A stretch of DNA of 64,000 nt, from the NCBI RefSeq assembly GCF_900637665.1, contig NZ_LR134386.1, positions 3,216,501-3,280,500 of the forward strand, given 5' to 3'. Shown piece after piece: positions 32,949-42,310 of this stretch. This DNA is from Chryseobacterium nakagawai (GTDB lineage: Bacteria; Bacteroidota; Bacteroidia; Flavobacteriales; Weeksellaceae). The notes under the pieces were generated by a model. That model was not told the DNA's origin and made no database searches. It saw only the letters and a program-made list of their open reading frames with translations. Position 1 is the first letter of the stretch. Each line of letters begins with the position of its first letter. The translations under genes were made by a program, and so were the position numbers.

Positions 32949-34127
32949 TTAGATATTTTCAATCACGATTGCAGAAGCTCCACCACCGCCGTTGCAGATT
33001 GCTGCAGCACCGTATTTAGCATTATTTTGCTTCAATACATTGATCAAAGTAACAATGATTCTTGAACCTGAACTTCCAAGCGGATGTCCTAATGCTACTG
33101 CTCCACCGTTTACATTTACTTTAGAAGCGTCTAATCCTAAGATTTTATTGTTAGCTAATCCTACTACTGAAAAAGCTTCATTAAACTCAAAGAAATCGAT
33201 ATCTGATACTTCTAATCCTGCTTTTTTAAGGGCAATAGGTAATGCCTTAGCCGGAGCAGTTGTAAAGTTTTCAGGTTCTTGTGCCGCATCAGCGTAAGAA
33301 ACGATCTTTGCTAATGGTTTCAAGCCTAATTCTTCCATTTTCTCTTTAGAAACAAGGATTAGTGCAGAAGCTCCATCATTCAATGTAGATGCATTAGCTG
33401 CTGTTACCGTTCCTTCTTCTTTTTTGAAAACTGTAGGAAGTGTTGTAATTCTGTCGAAATTTACCGCTTTGTACTCTTCGTCTTCAGCAAAGATTACAGG
33501 CTCTCCTTTTCTCTGAGGAATAGAAACCGGTACGATTTCATCGTTGAATTTTCCTTCGCTCCAAGCTTTTGCAGATCTTTTATAAGATTCTATAGCGAAG
33601 TTATCCTGATCTTCTCTTTTAATGCTGTAGTCAGCTGCACATTTTTCTGCGCATACTCCCATATGTACTTTGTTGTATACGTCTGTAAGACCGTCCAACA
33701 CCATACCATCCTGCATTTTAATATCTCCCAGCTTTGTAGCTACTCTTGCGTTATAATAGTGAGGAACCAAAGACATATTTTCCATACCCCCTGCAACAAT
33801 TACTTCCGCATCACCAGCTTTGATTGCTTGTGCAGCCATTGTTACAGCCTTCATTCCTGAAGCACATACTTTATTGACAGTAGTGGAAGGAGTATTAATA
33901 GAAAGACCAGCTCCTAAAGCTACCTGACGAGCCGGCGCTTGTCCTTCTCCTGCCTGTAGCACATTCCCCATATAAATCTCCTGAACATTAGCAGGATCTA
34001 AACCAATTTTATCTAATGCTCCTTTTACAGCAGTAGCTCCTAATTTAGTAGCCGGAACTGTTGATAAACTACCCATAAAACTACCCATAGGTGTTCTTAC
34101 TGCAGAAACAATGAATACTTCTTTCAT
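32949..34127 (-). CDS. Acetyl-CoA C-acyltransferase (thiolase)
   Basis: 392 residues, the usual length. The acyl-carrying Cys88 is in KVCASGMK, the conserved His in ALGHPLGSSGSR, and the second catalytic Cys in AICNGGGGAS. The biosynthetic-type loop (MENMSLVPHYYNAR, with Met at the position typical of acetoacetyl-CoA thiolases) suggests condensation or cleavage of acetoacetyl-CoA, feeding the mevalonate pathway or fatty-acid/ketone breakdown. It is a single gene; no beta-oxidation partners adjoin, though EtfAB lies about 3.4 kb away on the same strand. Confidence 0.92.
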   Translation of the reverse strand: MKEVFIVSAVRTPMGSFMGSLSTVPATKLGATAVKGALDKIGLDPANVQEIYMGNVLQAGEGQAPARQVALGAGLSINTPSTTVNKVCASGMKAVTMAAQAIKAGDAEVIVAGGMENMSLVPHYYNARVATKLGDIKMQDGMVLDGLTDVYNKVHMGVCAEKCAADYSIKREDQDNFAIESYKRSAKAWSEGKFNDEIVPVSIPQRKGEPVIFAEDEEYKAVNFDRITTLPTVFKKEEGTVTAANASTLNDGASALILVSKEKMEELGLKPLAKIVSYADAAQEPENFTTAPAKALPIALKKAGLEVSDIDFFEFNEAFSVVGLANNKILGLDASKVNVNGGAVALGHPLGSSGSRIIVTLINVLKQNNAKYGAAAICNGGGGASAIVIENI

Positions 34128-34184
34128 GTATATAATTTTTATTTTAGCTAAAATGAAACCTAAGTTTCATATTTATAATTAAAT

Positions 34185-34592
34185 TTATTTTGTTTTTATA
34201 TAGACAACATTAAATTCCGACCCTGAAATCTTTGTATTGATCTTCAAAAGGTTGCCCTGAGTTGCCAACACTTTATTGCTGAAAACATCTCCAACCTGTA
34301 TAGGATCATTCTTATCCGACTTTTCCATAACAATCGATTTATAATTGCAATCGTCCAGGAAAACCAATGTAGATTTTATATAGTCTTTCCCATTATTAGA
34401 ATATTCGGTCTGAATATTATCCTTTATTATCATATGCCATATACCTTCCGGATAATTAGCTCTCAGAAATTTACCCTCTTTTATATTCACACATTTAGTC
34501 GGGTTATCCGGTTTTTTCTGTACTGCCTGCTGAGACTTGACCTGTATAGCCATCAACAACATCCCAGCTAAAAATACTTTTAAAAAGTTCAT
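34185..34592 (-). CDS. Exported hypothetical protein
   Basis: 135 residues with a signal peptide (MNFLKVFLAGMLLMAIQVKSQ). The mature domain, with KFLRANYPEGIWHMIIKDNIQTEYSNNGKDYIKSTLVFLDDCNYKSIVMEKSD, has alternating strands of a small lipocalin- or NTF2-like barrel; no family was recognised with confidence. It starts 1 bp after the stop of the small membrane protein gene upstream, so the two are co-translated or at least co-transcribed. Similar small exported proteins are common in Chryseobacterium. Function unknown. Confidence 0.65.
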   Translation of the reverse strand: MNFLKVFLAGMLLMAIQVKSQQAVQKKPDNPTKCVNIKEGKFLRANYPEGIWHMIIKDNIQTEYSNNGKDYIKSTLVFLDDCNYKSIVMEKSDKNDPIQVGDVFSNKVLATQGNLLKINTKISGSEFNVVYIKTK

Positions 34593-34593
34593 A

Positions 34594-34998
34594 TTATATT
34601 TGAGTTCGTTGATTTACTTGTTTATTATTTCCTGCAAAAACCATCAGAAAGGCTCCTAAAAATTCTACTACCCACCCCCATTTTATCTTTACAATTCCTG
34701 CAAAAGTCTCTCTCCAGGATTTAAAAGGTAAAAAACTGAAGTAATCTAAGGACTGTAATTTAACGGCAACTAAAGTGAATGCAAATAAAAGAATAAGCAG
34801 AAATCCAAAAAACCTTACGATTTTCGCACTGTTATTGACAATTCCAAAAACGGCACATGCAGCAAAAATCCAGCATGTAATGGCTAAATAATGGTCTAGT
34901 TTCCAATAATTCCAGTTTCCTATAATAGGTACATGTACCAAAGGCAGAAAACTCCCTACCACCACTAATAACAATCCTAATAATTGAATATTTTTCAT
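34594..34998 (-). CDS. Small four-helix membrane protein, unknown
   Basis: 134 residues from the ATG at 34996-34998; the frame is open further upstream, but this start opens directly with a membrane segment (MKNIQLLGLLLVVVGSFLPL). Four hydrophobic segments are visible, with the second around YLAITCWIFAACAVFGIV and the fourth ending in FLGAFLMVFAGN. The WNYWKLDHYLA loop recalls other flavobacterial membrane proteins without names. It forms a tight pair with the exported protein gene. No function can be given. Confidence 0.65.
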   Translation of the reverse strand: MKNIQLLGLLLVVVGSFLPLVHVPIIGNWNYWKLDHYLAITCWIFAACAVFGIVNNSAKIVRFFGFLLILLFAFTLVAVKLQSLDYFSFLPFKSWRETFAGIVKIKWGWVVEFLGAFLMVFAGNNKQVNQRTQI

Positions 34999-35240
34999 AT
35001 TTACTAAAGTGCCAAAATACAAAAAAAAACACATTTTCAAATCATCTGGCATCAAACATCCATTTTCATTCCCTAACAGTCATTAGTTACAATAAATTAC
35101 TTTTAATATTACATATTTCTCAATAATACATCAATTATATTAACGAATTAAAAACAACATATGAACGTTATAGTAATTTCCAAATCACCTTTTATGCTTA
35201 TCAACGGTTTAGCTTACTAATGAATTGATTTAAAATAAAA

Positions 35241-35271
35241 AAATTGCACTTTCTTATGGAAAGTGCAATTT
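35241..35271 (-). terminator. Terminator of the NupG-like gene
   Basis: Perfect 13-bp stem (35241-35253 with 35259-35271, core TTGCACTTTC) and a 5-nt loop; A-run on the plus side gives a T-run in the minus-strand RNA. Confidence 0.9.
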
Positions 35272-35295
35272 TATATTGTTTTATTATTATTTGAA

Positions 35296-36678
35296 TTAGT
35301 GGCTCACGGAAGAGACATCTTCAGGCTTATGTTTATGCTTGAATAATACAGCAAAAAATATAGCAAGAACCAATGAATAGATGGCAAATGATAACCATAT
35401 CTGCTGCCAGTCTTTGACCATAACAACAGAGGAAAGCGTACCATCAGAGTTTACTGCCGCATTGAAGCTGTTTTTCAAAATCTCCAAAAACGTAGGGTTA
35501 TCAGGAGTTGTCTCCAAATAAGTAGATAAATCTGTAGCTGTTGTAAACTTATAGGTAAAGAACTTATCTATAGCCCATCCTGCGATATAACTTCCAAAAA
35601 CAGCCCCAAAGCCATTGGTCATCATCATAAACAATCCCTGCGCGGAAGAACGGATATTTTTATCTGTCGTAGTCTCTACGAAAAGGGAACCTGAAATATT
35701 AAAGAAGTCAAAGGCCATTCCGTATACAATACATGAAAGGATAATTAAGGATAAACCGAAACCATCCGGCACTCCATAAGCAAAGAAACCGAATCTTAAA
35801 ACCCATGCCAGCATGGACATCAACATTACTTTTTTGATCCCAAATTTCTTCAAAAAGAAAGGAATTGCCAAAATAAACAGGGTTTCAGAAACCTGGGAAA
35901 TAGACATAATGATTGTAGATCTTTGTACTACAAATGAATCAGCGTATTTCGGGAAGTGAGCAAATTCACTTAAGAAAACATCTCCGTAAGCATTTGTTAA
36001 CTGAAGAGCCGCTCCCAAAAGCATGGAAAATAAGAAGAATAATGCCATTTTATAGTTTCCAAAAAGCTTGAAGGCATTTAAACCTAATTGTTCTGATAAA
36101 GGTGAACTTTTATCAATCAGCTTTTGTGGTGGACATTTTGGTAAAGTAAGGGCGTAAATTCCTAAGAATATAGCTACTGCTCCTCCAATATAAAATTGTC
36201 CTTCTGTTGCTTTGTTTCCACTAAGGTTAGTGATCCACATGGCTACAATAAAGCCAATAGTACCCCATACTCGGATTGGCGGGAAATCTTTCACTACATC
36301 CATATTATTATTCTTTAGAATAGTGTAGGAAATTGAATTAGCCAAAGCAATAGTAGGCATATAGAAACACATTGCAACAAGCATCACCGAAAAGAAAGAA
36401 TTAGGATCTGCAGAATGCGGCAATATGAAAAGCATAGCCCCGTAAAGAATATGTAATACTGAAAATATACGCTCGGCATTTACCCAACGGTCAGCAATAA
36501 TCCCAGTAATGGTTGGCATAAAAATAGAAGCAATTCCCATTGTTCCGAAAACAGCTCCAAACTGTGTTCCTTCCCAATGTTTAGTACCAAACCAGAAGTT
36601 CGCCATCGTAATCAGCCATGCTCCCCACACAAAAAACTGGAGAAAACTGAGGATGGTCAGTCGTAATTTTAAATTCAT
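35296..36678 (-). CDS. Nucleoside permease, NupG/XapB-type MFS
   Basis: 460 residues, twelve membrane helices. The start LRLTILSFLQFFVWGAWLITMANFW and the segment DFPPIRVWGTIGFIVAMW are hallmarks of the nucleoside:H+ symporter family (NupG, XapB). A central hydrophilic loop and FNISGSLFVETTTDKNIRSSAQGLFMMMTNGFGA also match. It should import nucleosides; the exact set cannot be read. It follows the bifunctional nuclease gene by 20 bp on the same strand, making a probable two-gene operon. Confidence 0.9.
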   Translation of the reverse strand: MNLKLRLTILSFLQFFVWGAWLITMANFWFGTKHWEGTQFGAVFGTMGIASIFMPTITGIIADRWVNAERIFSVLHILYGAMLFILPHSADPNSFFSVMLVAMCFYMPTIALANSISYTILKNNNMDVVKDFPPIRVWGTIGFIVAMWITNLSGNKATEGQFYIGGAVAIFLGIYALTLPKCPPQKLIDKSSPLSEQLGLNAFKLFGNYKMALFFLFSMLLGAALQLTNAYGDVFLSEFAHFPKYADSFVVQRSTIIMSISQVSETLFILAIPFFLKKFGIKKVMLMSMLAWVLRFGFFAYGVPDGFGLSLIILSCIVYGMAFDFFNISGSLFVETTTDKNIRSSAQGLFMMMTNGFGAVFGSYIAGWAIDKFFTYKFTTATDLSTYLETTPDNPTFLEILKNSFNAAVNSDGTLSSVVMVKDWQQIWLSFAIYSLVLAIFFAVLFKHKHKPEDVSSVSH

Positions 36679-36698
36679 TTTTATATAAAGTATCTCTT

Positions 36699-37298
36699 TT
36701 AGTCAATTTTCTTTTTCCTCCTCTTGATTTCTTCTTGAATTTCAAGGGCGGTATCATAATCTTCTTCTTTAACGGCATCATCCAGCAACTTCTGAAGTTC
36801 TTCCATAGAAAGGGATTTTAAGTTATCTTCAGTCTGGACTGTTTCTGAAAAAGTCTGCTCTTCTCTTGATACATCTTCCAGCTCCAATAAGATTCCGGCC
36901 TCATTTAAAACCTGCTGTGTGGTAAAGATAGGTGCATCGAATCTTACAGCCATAGCCACAGCATCAGAAGTTCTTGCATCAAGGATCAGTTCTTCTTCAG
37001 TTGCTTTATTTTTAAAGTTGATATTTGAAAAGAATACCCCATCTACAATCTGGTAAATGATTACAGAAACCAACTCATAATTGGTTGAAACGATAAATTT
37101 TGAGAATAAGTCGTGGGTAAGTGGCCGCGGTGGATGGATGTCTTTTTCCAGTCCAAGAGAGATAGATTGAGCTTCGAAATTTCCTATAACAACAGGTAAT
37201 TTTATGTGTGTTTCCTCATGCTCCAGTAACAATGCGTACGCCCCAGATTGGGTCTGACTGTACGATATTCCGCGAATAATTAGCTGCTTATAATCCAT
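36699..37298 (-). CDS. Bifunctional nuclease family protein (DUF151) with UVR motif
   Basis: 199 residues. The N-terminal 130 residues are a DUF151 domain (LPVVIGNFEAQSISLGLE, RPLTHDLFSKFI, LDARTSDAVAMAVRFDAPIF), reported in plants to have DNase and RNase activity. The C-terminus carries a UVR-type helical pair (SMEELQKLLDDAVKEEDYDTALEIQEEI), as in UvrB/UvrC. The -7 box TATATTTG at 37304-37311 is only 5 bp from the ATG, so the mRNA may be leaderless. It precedes the nucleoside permease gene; a nuclease beside a nucleoside importer suggests nucleic-acid salvage, though this is inference. Confidence 0.85.
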   Translation of the reverse strand: MDYKQLIIRGISYSQTQSGAYALLLEHEETHIKLPVVIGNFEAQSISLGLEKDIHPPRPLTHDLFSKFIVSTNYELVSVIIYQIVDGVFFSNINFKNKATEEELILDARTSDAVAMAVRFDAPIFTTQQVLNEAGILLELEDVSREEQTFSETVQTEDNLKSLSMEELQKLLDDAVKEEDYDTALEIQEEIKRRKKKID

Positions 37299-37352
37299 AG
37301 CTACAAATATAGATTAATTTTTTGTTGTGATTTCACTTTTTTAGACAAAAAT

Positions 37353-37376
37353 AAAAGCCCGGAAAGCCGAGCTTTT
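37353..37376 (-). terminator. Terminator of the etfBA unit region
   Basis: 10-bp stem with one G-U pair (37353-37362 with 37367-37376), AAAG loop, A/T-rich on both sides. It lies between the etfA end (37480) and the nuclease gene start (37298), so it ends etfBA on the minus strand. Confidence 0.75.
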
Positions 37377-37479
37377 ATTGTACTGTATGTGATTGTCAAT
37401 GGTCAATCGTGAATTTTGCGTTGCAAGTGAATGATTAAAAATTAACTAACAAAGCGAATTGACTATTCACCATTAAATT

Positions 37480-38427
37480 TTATCCTTTAATTGCCTTAAT
37501 TTTCTCTGTTAGAGCAGGAATAATCTGGAAAGCATCTCCTACTACTCCATAATCAGCAGACTTGAAGAATGGTGCTTCAGGATCACTATTGATTACTACA
37601 ATCGTTTTTGAAGAGTTTACTCCAGCTAAATGCTGAATTGCTCCAGAAATACCCACAGCAATGTAAAGGTTCGGAGAAATTGCTTTCCCAGTTTGCCCTA
37701 CGTGTTCTGTGTGAGGTCTCCATCCAATGTCAGAAACCGGCTTAGAACAAGCTGTAGCAGCTCCTAACACATTGGCTAAATCTTCGATCATTCCCCAGTT
37801 TTCAGGACCTTTCATCCCTCTACCTGCAGAAACAACAACTTCAGCTTCCTTAAGATCCAGTTTACCTGAACTTTGTTCGTGAGAAATTACTTTAGTATCT
37901 TCATTAGCTACTGATAAGTTCTTCACTTCTTCTGAACCTGAAACAGCGTTTTCTTTAACACCAAAAGCATTTTGAGAAACAGTAACAATGACTCCGTTTC
38001 CTTCAGCTTTTGCATGCATAAAACCTTTTCCTGAGAAAGCTCTTCTCTTCACCTGGAATGGAGAAAGGCTTTCCGGAGCTTCCAATACATTAGTAATTAA
38101 AGAGTAATTCTTCATTACGGCTAACATTGGTGCTACTGAAGAAGCATCTGTAGTGTGAGGAAAAACGATAATATTTCCGTCAGCTACTTCACTTACAGCC
38201 TGTGCAAATGCTTTTGCTGAGAAGTTTTTAAGACCTTCGTCTTTGATATTGATAACGTTTGATGCTCCATATTTGTATAATAAATCTGAAGAATCAGTAG
38301 GGTTTACAGAGATTGCCGTAACGGTATCTCCTGCTTTATCTGCAACAGCTTTAGCATAAGAAACTGCTTCAAAAGCTGCTTTTTTGTAAACTCCATTTAT
38401 ATTTTCTGCGTATACGAATACTGCCAT
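37480..38427 (-). CDS. etfA: Electron transfer flavoprotein subunit alpha
   Basis: 315 residues. The FAD-binding C-terminal domain is clear: VVSAGRGMKGPENW, ACSKPVSDIGWRPHTEHVGQTGKAISPNLYIAVGISGAIQHLAG, and KTIVVINSDPEAPFFKSADYGVVGD. With EtfB it accepts electrons from acyl-CoA and related dehydrogenases and delivers them to the quinone pool through ETF:quinone oxidoreductase, which is not encoded in this window. It lies 38 bp after etfB on the same strand. Confidence 0.95.
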   Translation of the reverse strand: MAVFVYAENINGVYKKAAFEAVSYAKAVADKAGDTVTAISVNPTDSSDLLYKYGASNVINIKDEGLKNFSAKAFAQAVSEVADGNIIVFPHTTDASSVAPMLAVMKNYSLITNVLEAPESLSPFQVKRRAFSGKGFMHAKAEGNGVIVTVSQNAFGVKENAVSGSEEVKNLSVANEDTKVISHEQSSGKLDLKEAEVVVSAGRGMKGPENWGMIEDLANVLGAATACSKPVSDIGWRPHTEHVGQTGKAISPNLYIAVGISGAIQHLAGVNSSKTIVVINSDPEAPFFKSADYGVVGDAFQIIPALTEKIKAIKG

Positions 38428-38465
38428 TTTCTTAAATTTAAAGATTAAAAATTAAAGGATTAGGA

Positions 38466-39212
38466 TTAGATCACTTTAGCTTCTTCGTGAAGTAATCTTA
38501 CCAATTCATCCAGATTGTCCGGAGAAACCATTTTCACAGCAGCTCTTGGTGGAACGCTGTCATAAGATACTCCCTGAACTTTAACTTCTGAAGAAGTAGG
38601 CTCTACCACCTGCAAAGGTTTTGTTCTTGCAGACATAATTCCTCTCATATTTGGAATAATAAGATCTTTTTCGTCTACCAACCCTTTCTGACCTGCAATA
38701 ATTGCCGGTAACTTAACTGAAATAGTTTCTTTACCGCCTTCTATTTCTCTTACTGCAGTAGCTTCACTTCCGTTTACATCTAATCCTACAGATGCATTTA
38801 CGAAAGGCTGATTCAATAATTGAGCAACCATTCCTGGTACAGAACCCCCGTTATAATCAATAGATTCTTTACCACAAAGGATCAAATCATATCCTCCGTT
38901 TTGTGCTACAGCAGCAATTTCTTTTGCTGTAGAATAGCTATCCTTTGGATCAAGGTTTACTCTTACTGCATCATTAGCACCAATTGCTAATGCTTTTCTG
39001 ATTACAGGTTCTGTAGCAGCATCCCCTACGTTGATTACTGTTACAGTTGCTCCCTGAGATTCCTGAAGTTTAACCGCTTTTGTTAGCGCAAATTCATCTA
39101 GCGGGTTGATTACCCACTGAATTCCGTTTTTGTCGAAAGCAGATTTATCTGCTGTAAAGTTAATTTTGGAAGTAGTATCCGGAACACTACTAATACAAAC
39201 TAATATTTTCAT
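38466..39212 (-). CDS. etfB: Electron transfer flavoprotein subunit beta
   Basis: 248 residues. MKILVCISSVPDTTSKINF at the start, WVINPLDEFALTKAVKLQES, the AIGANDAVRVNLD adenine-binding region and LILCGKESIDYNGGSVPGMVAQLL are typical of EtfB, which carries AMP in the heterodimer. It heads the etfBA operon. No clear -7 box was seen in the 150-bp upstream region, which separates it from the SDR gene on the same strand. Confidence 0.95.
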   Translation of the reverse strand: MKILVCISSVPDTTSKINFTADKSAFDKNGIQWVINPLDEFALTKAVKLQESQGATVTVINVGDAATEPVIRKALAIGANDAVRVNLDPKDSYSTAKEIAAVAQNGGYDLILCGKESIDYNGGSVPGMVAQLLNQPFVNASVGLDVNGSEATAVREIEGGKETISVKLPAIIAGQKGLVDEKDLIIPNMRGIMSARTKPLQVVEPTSSEVKVQGVSYDSVPPRAAVKMVSPDNLDELVRLLHEEAKVI

Positions 39213-39361
39213 GTGTACTATTTTATTTTTTCTCTTTTAGGCATAAAATCATGACAGTTTATGCAGAGATTTTGTTTGAATTAATTTTTGCTAATATAAA
39301 TAAAAAATATATTATGCATGCATAATACTTATTAAATTATTATTCAATACATCAGAAGTAC

Positions 39362-40069
39362 TTATTTACCTGGATTTGTTGCTCTAAACTCAATTTTACT
39401 AGGCAAAACTCTTGAATTCATCTTTAAAATATCCAATACAAGATTCCCCATATCTTCAGGTTGAATCTTCCAGTTATCTTTTTCTGAAGGTTTATTTCCA
39501 TTAAAATAAGTAGCCACTGACCCTGGCATAATTACAGTAGATTTGATATTGTATTTTCTTAAATCGATCATAGCAGCCTGGGTAAACCCTACCACTCCAA
39601 ACTTTGAAGCATTATAACCTGTCCCGTTTTCAAAGAAATTAGCGCCTGCAAGACTTGAAATAGTAATATAGTATCCTTCTGTTTTTTTTAGTTCTTCTAC
39701 TGAAGCTTTTAAAGTATAAAAAACACCGGTAAGATTGGTTTCTATCATATCATTCCATTCTTCTGCAGACAGCTCATCTACAGGCTTAAATATGCCCAGT
39801 CCAGCGTTGGCAATCACATAATCTAATCTCCCAAATTTTTCAATAACACATTGTACTGCTTCGGTTTCGCTTTCCAGGCTTCTCACATCAGAAACAACTC
39901 CCAAAACATTAGGTGAATATTGCTTAAGTTCATCTTCAGCTCTCATGACATCTTCTTTCTGCCTTCCCGAAAATGCTACTGAAATTCCATTTTCAAGCAA
40001 AATCTTAGCAATTCCAAAACCTACTCCTTTGGTTCCTCCTGTTATATATGCTGTTTTATGTTTTAACAT
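39362..40069 (-). CDS. Short-chain dehydrogenase/reductase
   Basis: 235 residues, classical SDR. The NAD(P) loop TGGTKGVGFG is at 10-19, NAG at 88-90, the catalytic Ser138/139, Tyr152 and Lys156 (YNASK). The arginine after the second strand (SGRQKED) suggests NADP preference. It most resembles FabG-like 3-ketoacyl reductases, but many SDRs of this length act on other alcohols. Single gene with its own terminator upstream of etfB, so no pathway can be assigned. Confidence 0.87.
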   Translation of the reverse strand: MLKHKTAYITGGTKGVGFGIAKILLENGISVAFSGRQKEDVMRAEDELKQYSPNVLGVVSDVRSLESETEAVQCVIEKFGRLDYVIANAGLGIFKPVDELSAEEWNDMIETNLTGVFYTLKASVEELKKTEGYYITISSLAGANFFENGTGYNASKFGVVGFTQAAMIDLRKYNIKSTVIMPGSVATYFNGNKPSEKDNWKIQPEDMGNLVLDILKMNSRVLPSKIEFRATNPGK

Positions 40070-40100
40070 CCTGTTTAAAATTTATTTCTCTAAAATAACA

Positions 40101-40124
40101 AAAACGCTCCAATTGGAGCGTTTT
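40101..40124 (-). terminator. Terminator of the type IX-secreted protein gene
   Basis: Perfect 24-bp palindrome AAAACGCTCC-AATT-GGAGCGTTTT. It lies between the 40149 gene end and the SDR start, so it ends the former on the minus strand. Confidence 0.85.
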
Positions 40125-40148
40125 ACTGATACTAACATTTATCAGGTA

Positions 40149-41048
40149 TTATTTTTTAATAAATTTCTCGGTAGTTTTACCTTCTTTTGTTTCAATGTTG
40201 ATAATATAACTTCCCGGATTCAGGTTTTTAGTATTTACTTTATCTCCATCTAGATCGGCTGATACTTTTCTTCCGCTGATATCATAGATTTCAATTCCGT
40301 TTACTTTTTCTTTAGATTTAATATTAAGAACATCAGATACAGGATTTGGGTAAACAGACGACGCTGAAGAAGCTTTTTTGGATACTTCAGAAGTGGCTAA
40401 CGTTCCTGTTGTAGTTACTTTAAAATCATCGATTAACAGAGCAAACTGGTCATCTGATACACATTGTATGGCAAAATAAACAGCCTGTCCAGAGTAAGCA
40501 TCTAAATTAAAAGTATGCTGATTCCATTCTACAACAGACGGTGTTACTATCGTACTTGCATTAAGTTTTGTAAAACTTGTGGTCTGTGTATCTGTTGTTG
40601 AAACATAAACATTAAACTTTTCTGCACCATATAATTCATTTATTGATTTAGCCCAAAAGCTTACATTATTCCCGCTAGATCCTAAAGTAAATTTAGGACT
40701 AATTAACCAGTCATTATTCACTAGAGGAGCTGGGCTTGACACATCAAAACAAGCCATCACTTTGTTTCCTGTTTTTGCATTAAACTGAGTTGCAGTAGCA
40801 GCAGGAGCCGGCACAATACCAGCTTTGTTAAAAACTATAAAAGCTTTAGGTATTTGTTGATTTGGAAAAGTTGCTAAATTAATAGTATAGGATTGTTTTC
40901 CATCTAAATCTCTTAAAGTCCAGTTACCTACTGTTCCTGTTGTATAGGCAAAATCCGTGTAAGTTTCAAAACTGTCTTCAAAAATTGTTGTTTGTGCATT
41001 TAAAGAGGCTAATCCTAAAAATGCGCTCAATAGTAAAATTCTTCTCAT
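40149..41048 (-). CDS. Type IX-secreted protein with choice-of-anchor J domain
   Basis: 299 residues. Signal peptide MRRILLLSAFLGLASLNA. The centre (TIFEDSFETYTDF, GNKVMACFDVSSPAPLVNNDWLISPKFTLG, FWAKSINELYGAEKFNVYVSTT, QCVSDDQFALLIDDFKVT) is a cleaved-adhesin/choice-of-anchor J beta-sandwich. The last 80 residues (VYPNPVSDVLNI to EKFIKK) are a type A type IX secretion sorting domain. It should be exported through the outer membrane and released or surface-attached; partner unknown. It shares the sorting domain with the gene upstream at 41393, which lies 345 bp away. Confidence 0.88.
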   Translation of the reverse strand: MRRILLLSAFLGLASLNAQTTIFEDSFETYTDFAYTTGTVGNWTLRDLDGKQSYTINLATFPNQQIPKAFIVFNKAGIVPAPAATATQFNAKTGNKVMACFDVSSPAPLVNNDWLISPKFTLGSSGNNVSFWAKSINELYGAEKFNVYVSTTDTQTTSFTKLNASTIVTPSVVEWNQHTFNLDAYSGQAVYFAIQCVSDDQFALLIDDFKVTTTGTLATSEVSKKASSASSVYPNPVSDVLNIKSKEKVNGIEIYDISGRKVSADLDGDKVNTKNLNPGSYIINIETKEGKTTEKFIKK

Positions 41049-41392
41049 GTTAAATTATTTTTCTTAAATATACTAAATAAGACCAAAAACCAACAATTAA
41101 TCAACAATAAAAACGATAATTCAACAAATAACTAACAAAAACACAATAAAAATAACATAATGATTAATACTTTAAATTATTCGATTTAAAACAAAATTTA
41201 AAAAATGTTATAAAAAAAACACTCGTAATTGTAAAACGTATCATTTTTATAAATTTTATTTTTTTACACTAACATCTCAATATACCCCCATAAAAAAGCA
41301 CAAAATCAATGAATAAAATTCAAAAATATGATTTCATATCAACAAAAAAACACCCCAAAGTGACGTTTTACTAATTAAAATTCACTTAAGAG
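41049..41392. other. AT-rich intergenic region between the two type IX-secreted genes
   Basis: About 345 bp, with long A-runs on the plus strand. No open frame or recognised RNA. No good TAnnTTTG box at the usual distance from the 41048 start, and only a weak hairpin near 41350-41365, so the two genes may be read together. Confidence 0.5.
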
Positions 41393-42310
41393 TTATTTTT
41401 TAATAAATTTTTTAGTGAAATTTTGTCCCTCTGTCTCTATATTAAGCAAATAAGTTCCAGAAGATAACTCCCTTACATCTATTTTATCCCCGTTCAGTGT
41501 TATGTTTATCTTTTTTCCTGTGAGATCATAAACTTCAATACGTTTTATACGGTCTGAAGTATTTATTTTTATAATATCTACCGCTGGGTTGGGGTATACT
41601 GTTAGTGCTTTAACATTCGCTTTTATTTCTTTTACAGACAGTGCCAATTCTTCATTTATCTTAATATTATCAAAATAAGCCATTCCCAGCCCATTATTGT
41701 GTACAAACCGCAATTGATCCATTGTATTAGAATTTGTATTGGCTTCAGTGTAAAACAAGATATCATTCAGATAATATCTGATTTCCATTGCTGTCCCTAC
41801 AACCTTTATTCTATACCATTGATTGGGAGACCATAATCCAGAAGTAGCAACCATATTCTGGGGATTAATTCCTTTATTTAAAACGTTTATTATTCCTGTA
41901 TTATCAAAATCAACCCTTACAAACGTTTGCTCATTCATATTATTTACTCCCTGGAATCCAAACACTGATCCGCTGAACTGTGACATATTAATATCAAATG
42001 AAACTGAAAAGTTGGAGCTGATAAGTGGAGCTGCAAGATTATAAAATCCTCCAATAATAGGTTCTGTCTGGACTCCATACATAGATTCCCTGACAATTTT
42101 CAGCGCGCTGCTTCCATCAGTGGCAATATCCGTACTGATCGTCTGATGGATAACATTTTCAGGATTTCCTCCTGTAGGAGTACTGATCCACATGCCCTGT
42201 CCGTGAATATTTCCGATCATAAATCCTTCGTTATCTTCAAAGGAAATCGTTTGTTGCGCAAAGAAGAATACTGCCAATAAGGAGCATGCAATTGAGTAAA
42301 TTTTTTTCAT
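41393..42310 (-). CDS. Type IX-secreted protein with jelly-roll domain
   Basis: 305 residues. Signal peptide MKKIYSIACSLLAVFFFAQ. The central domain (FSVSFDINMSQFSGSVFGFQGVNN, NQWYRIKVVGTAMEIRYYLNDILFY, MAYFDNIKI) has the strand pattern of a LamG/concanavalin-like jelly roll, often carbohydrate binding or adhesive. The C-terminus (LTVYPNPAVDIIKI to KKFIKK) is a type A sorting domain for the type IX system. No catalytic residues were recognised. It is paired with the cleaved-adhesin gene downstream. Confidence 0.85.
   Translation of the reverse strand: MKKIYSIACSLLAVFFFAQQTISFEDNEGFMIGNIHGQGMWISTPTGGNPENVIHQTISTDIATDGSSALKIVRESMYGVQTEPIIGGFYNLAAPLISSNFSVSFDINMSQFSGSVFGFQGVNNMNEQTFVRVDFDNTGIINVLNKGINPQNMVATSGLWSPNQWYRIKVVGTAMEIRYYLNDILFYTEANTNSNTMDQLRFVHNNGLGMAYFDNIKINEELALSVKEIKANVKALTVYPNPAVDIIKINTSDRIKRIEVYDLTGKKINITLNGDKIDVRELSSGTYLLNIETEGQNFTKKFIKK

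Noticed and set aside
35161..35220. 19-codon plus-strand frame (MNVIVISKSPFMLINGLAY) before a terminator
   Set aside because: No promoter box or family pattern, and the hairpin beyond it belongs to the minus-strand permease gene; too short to support.
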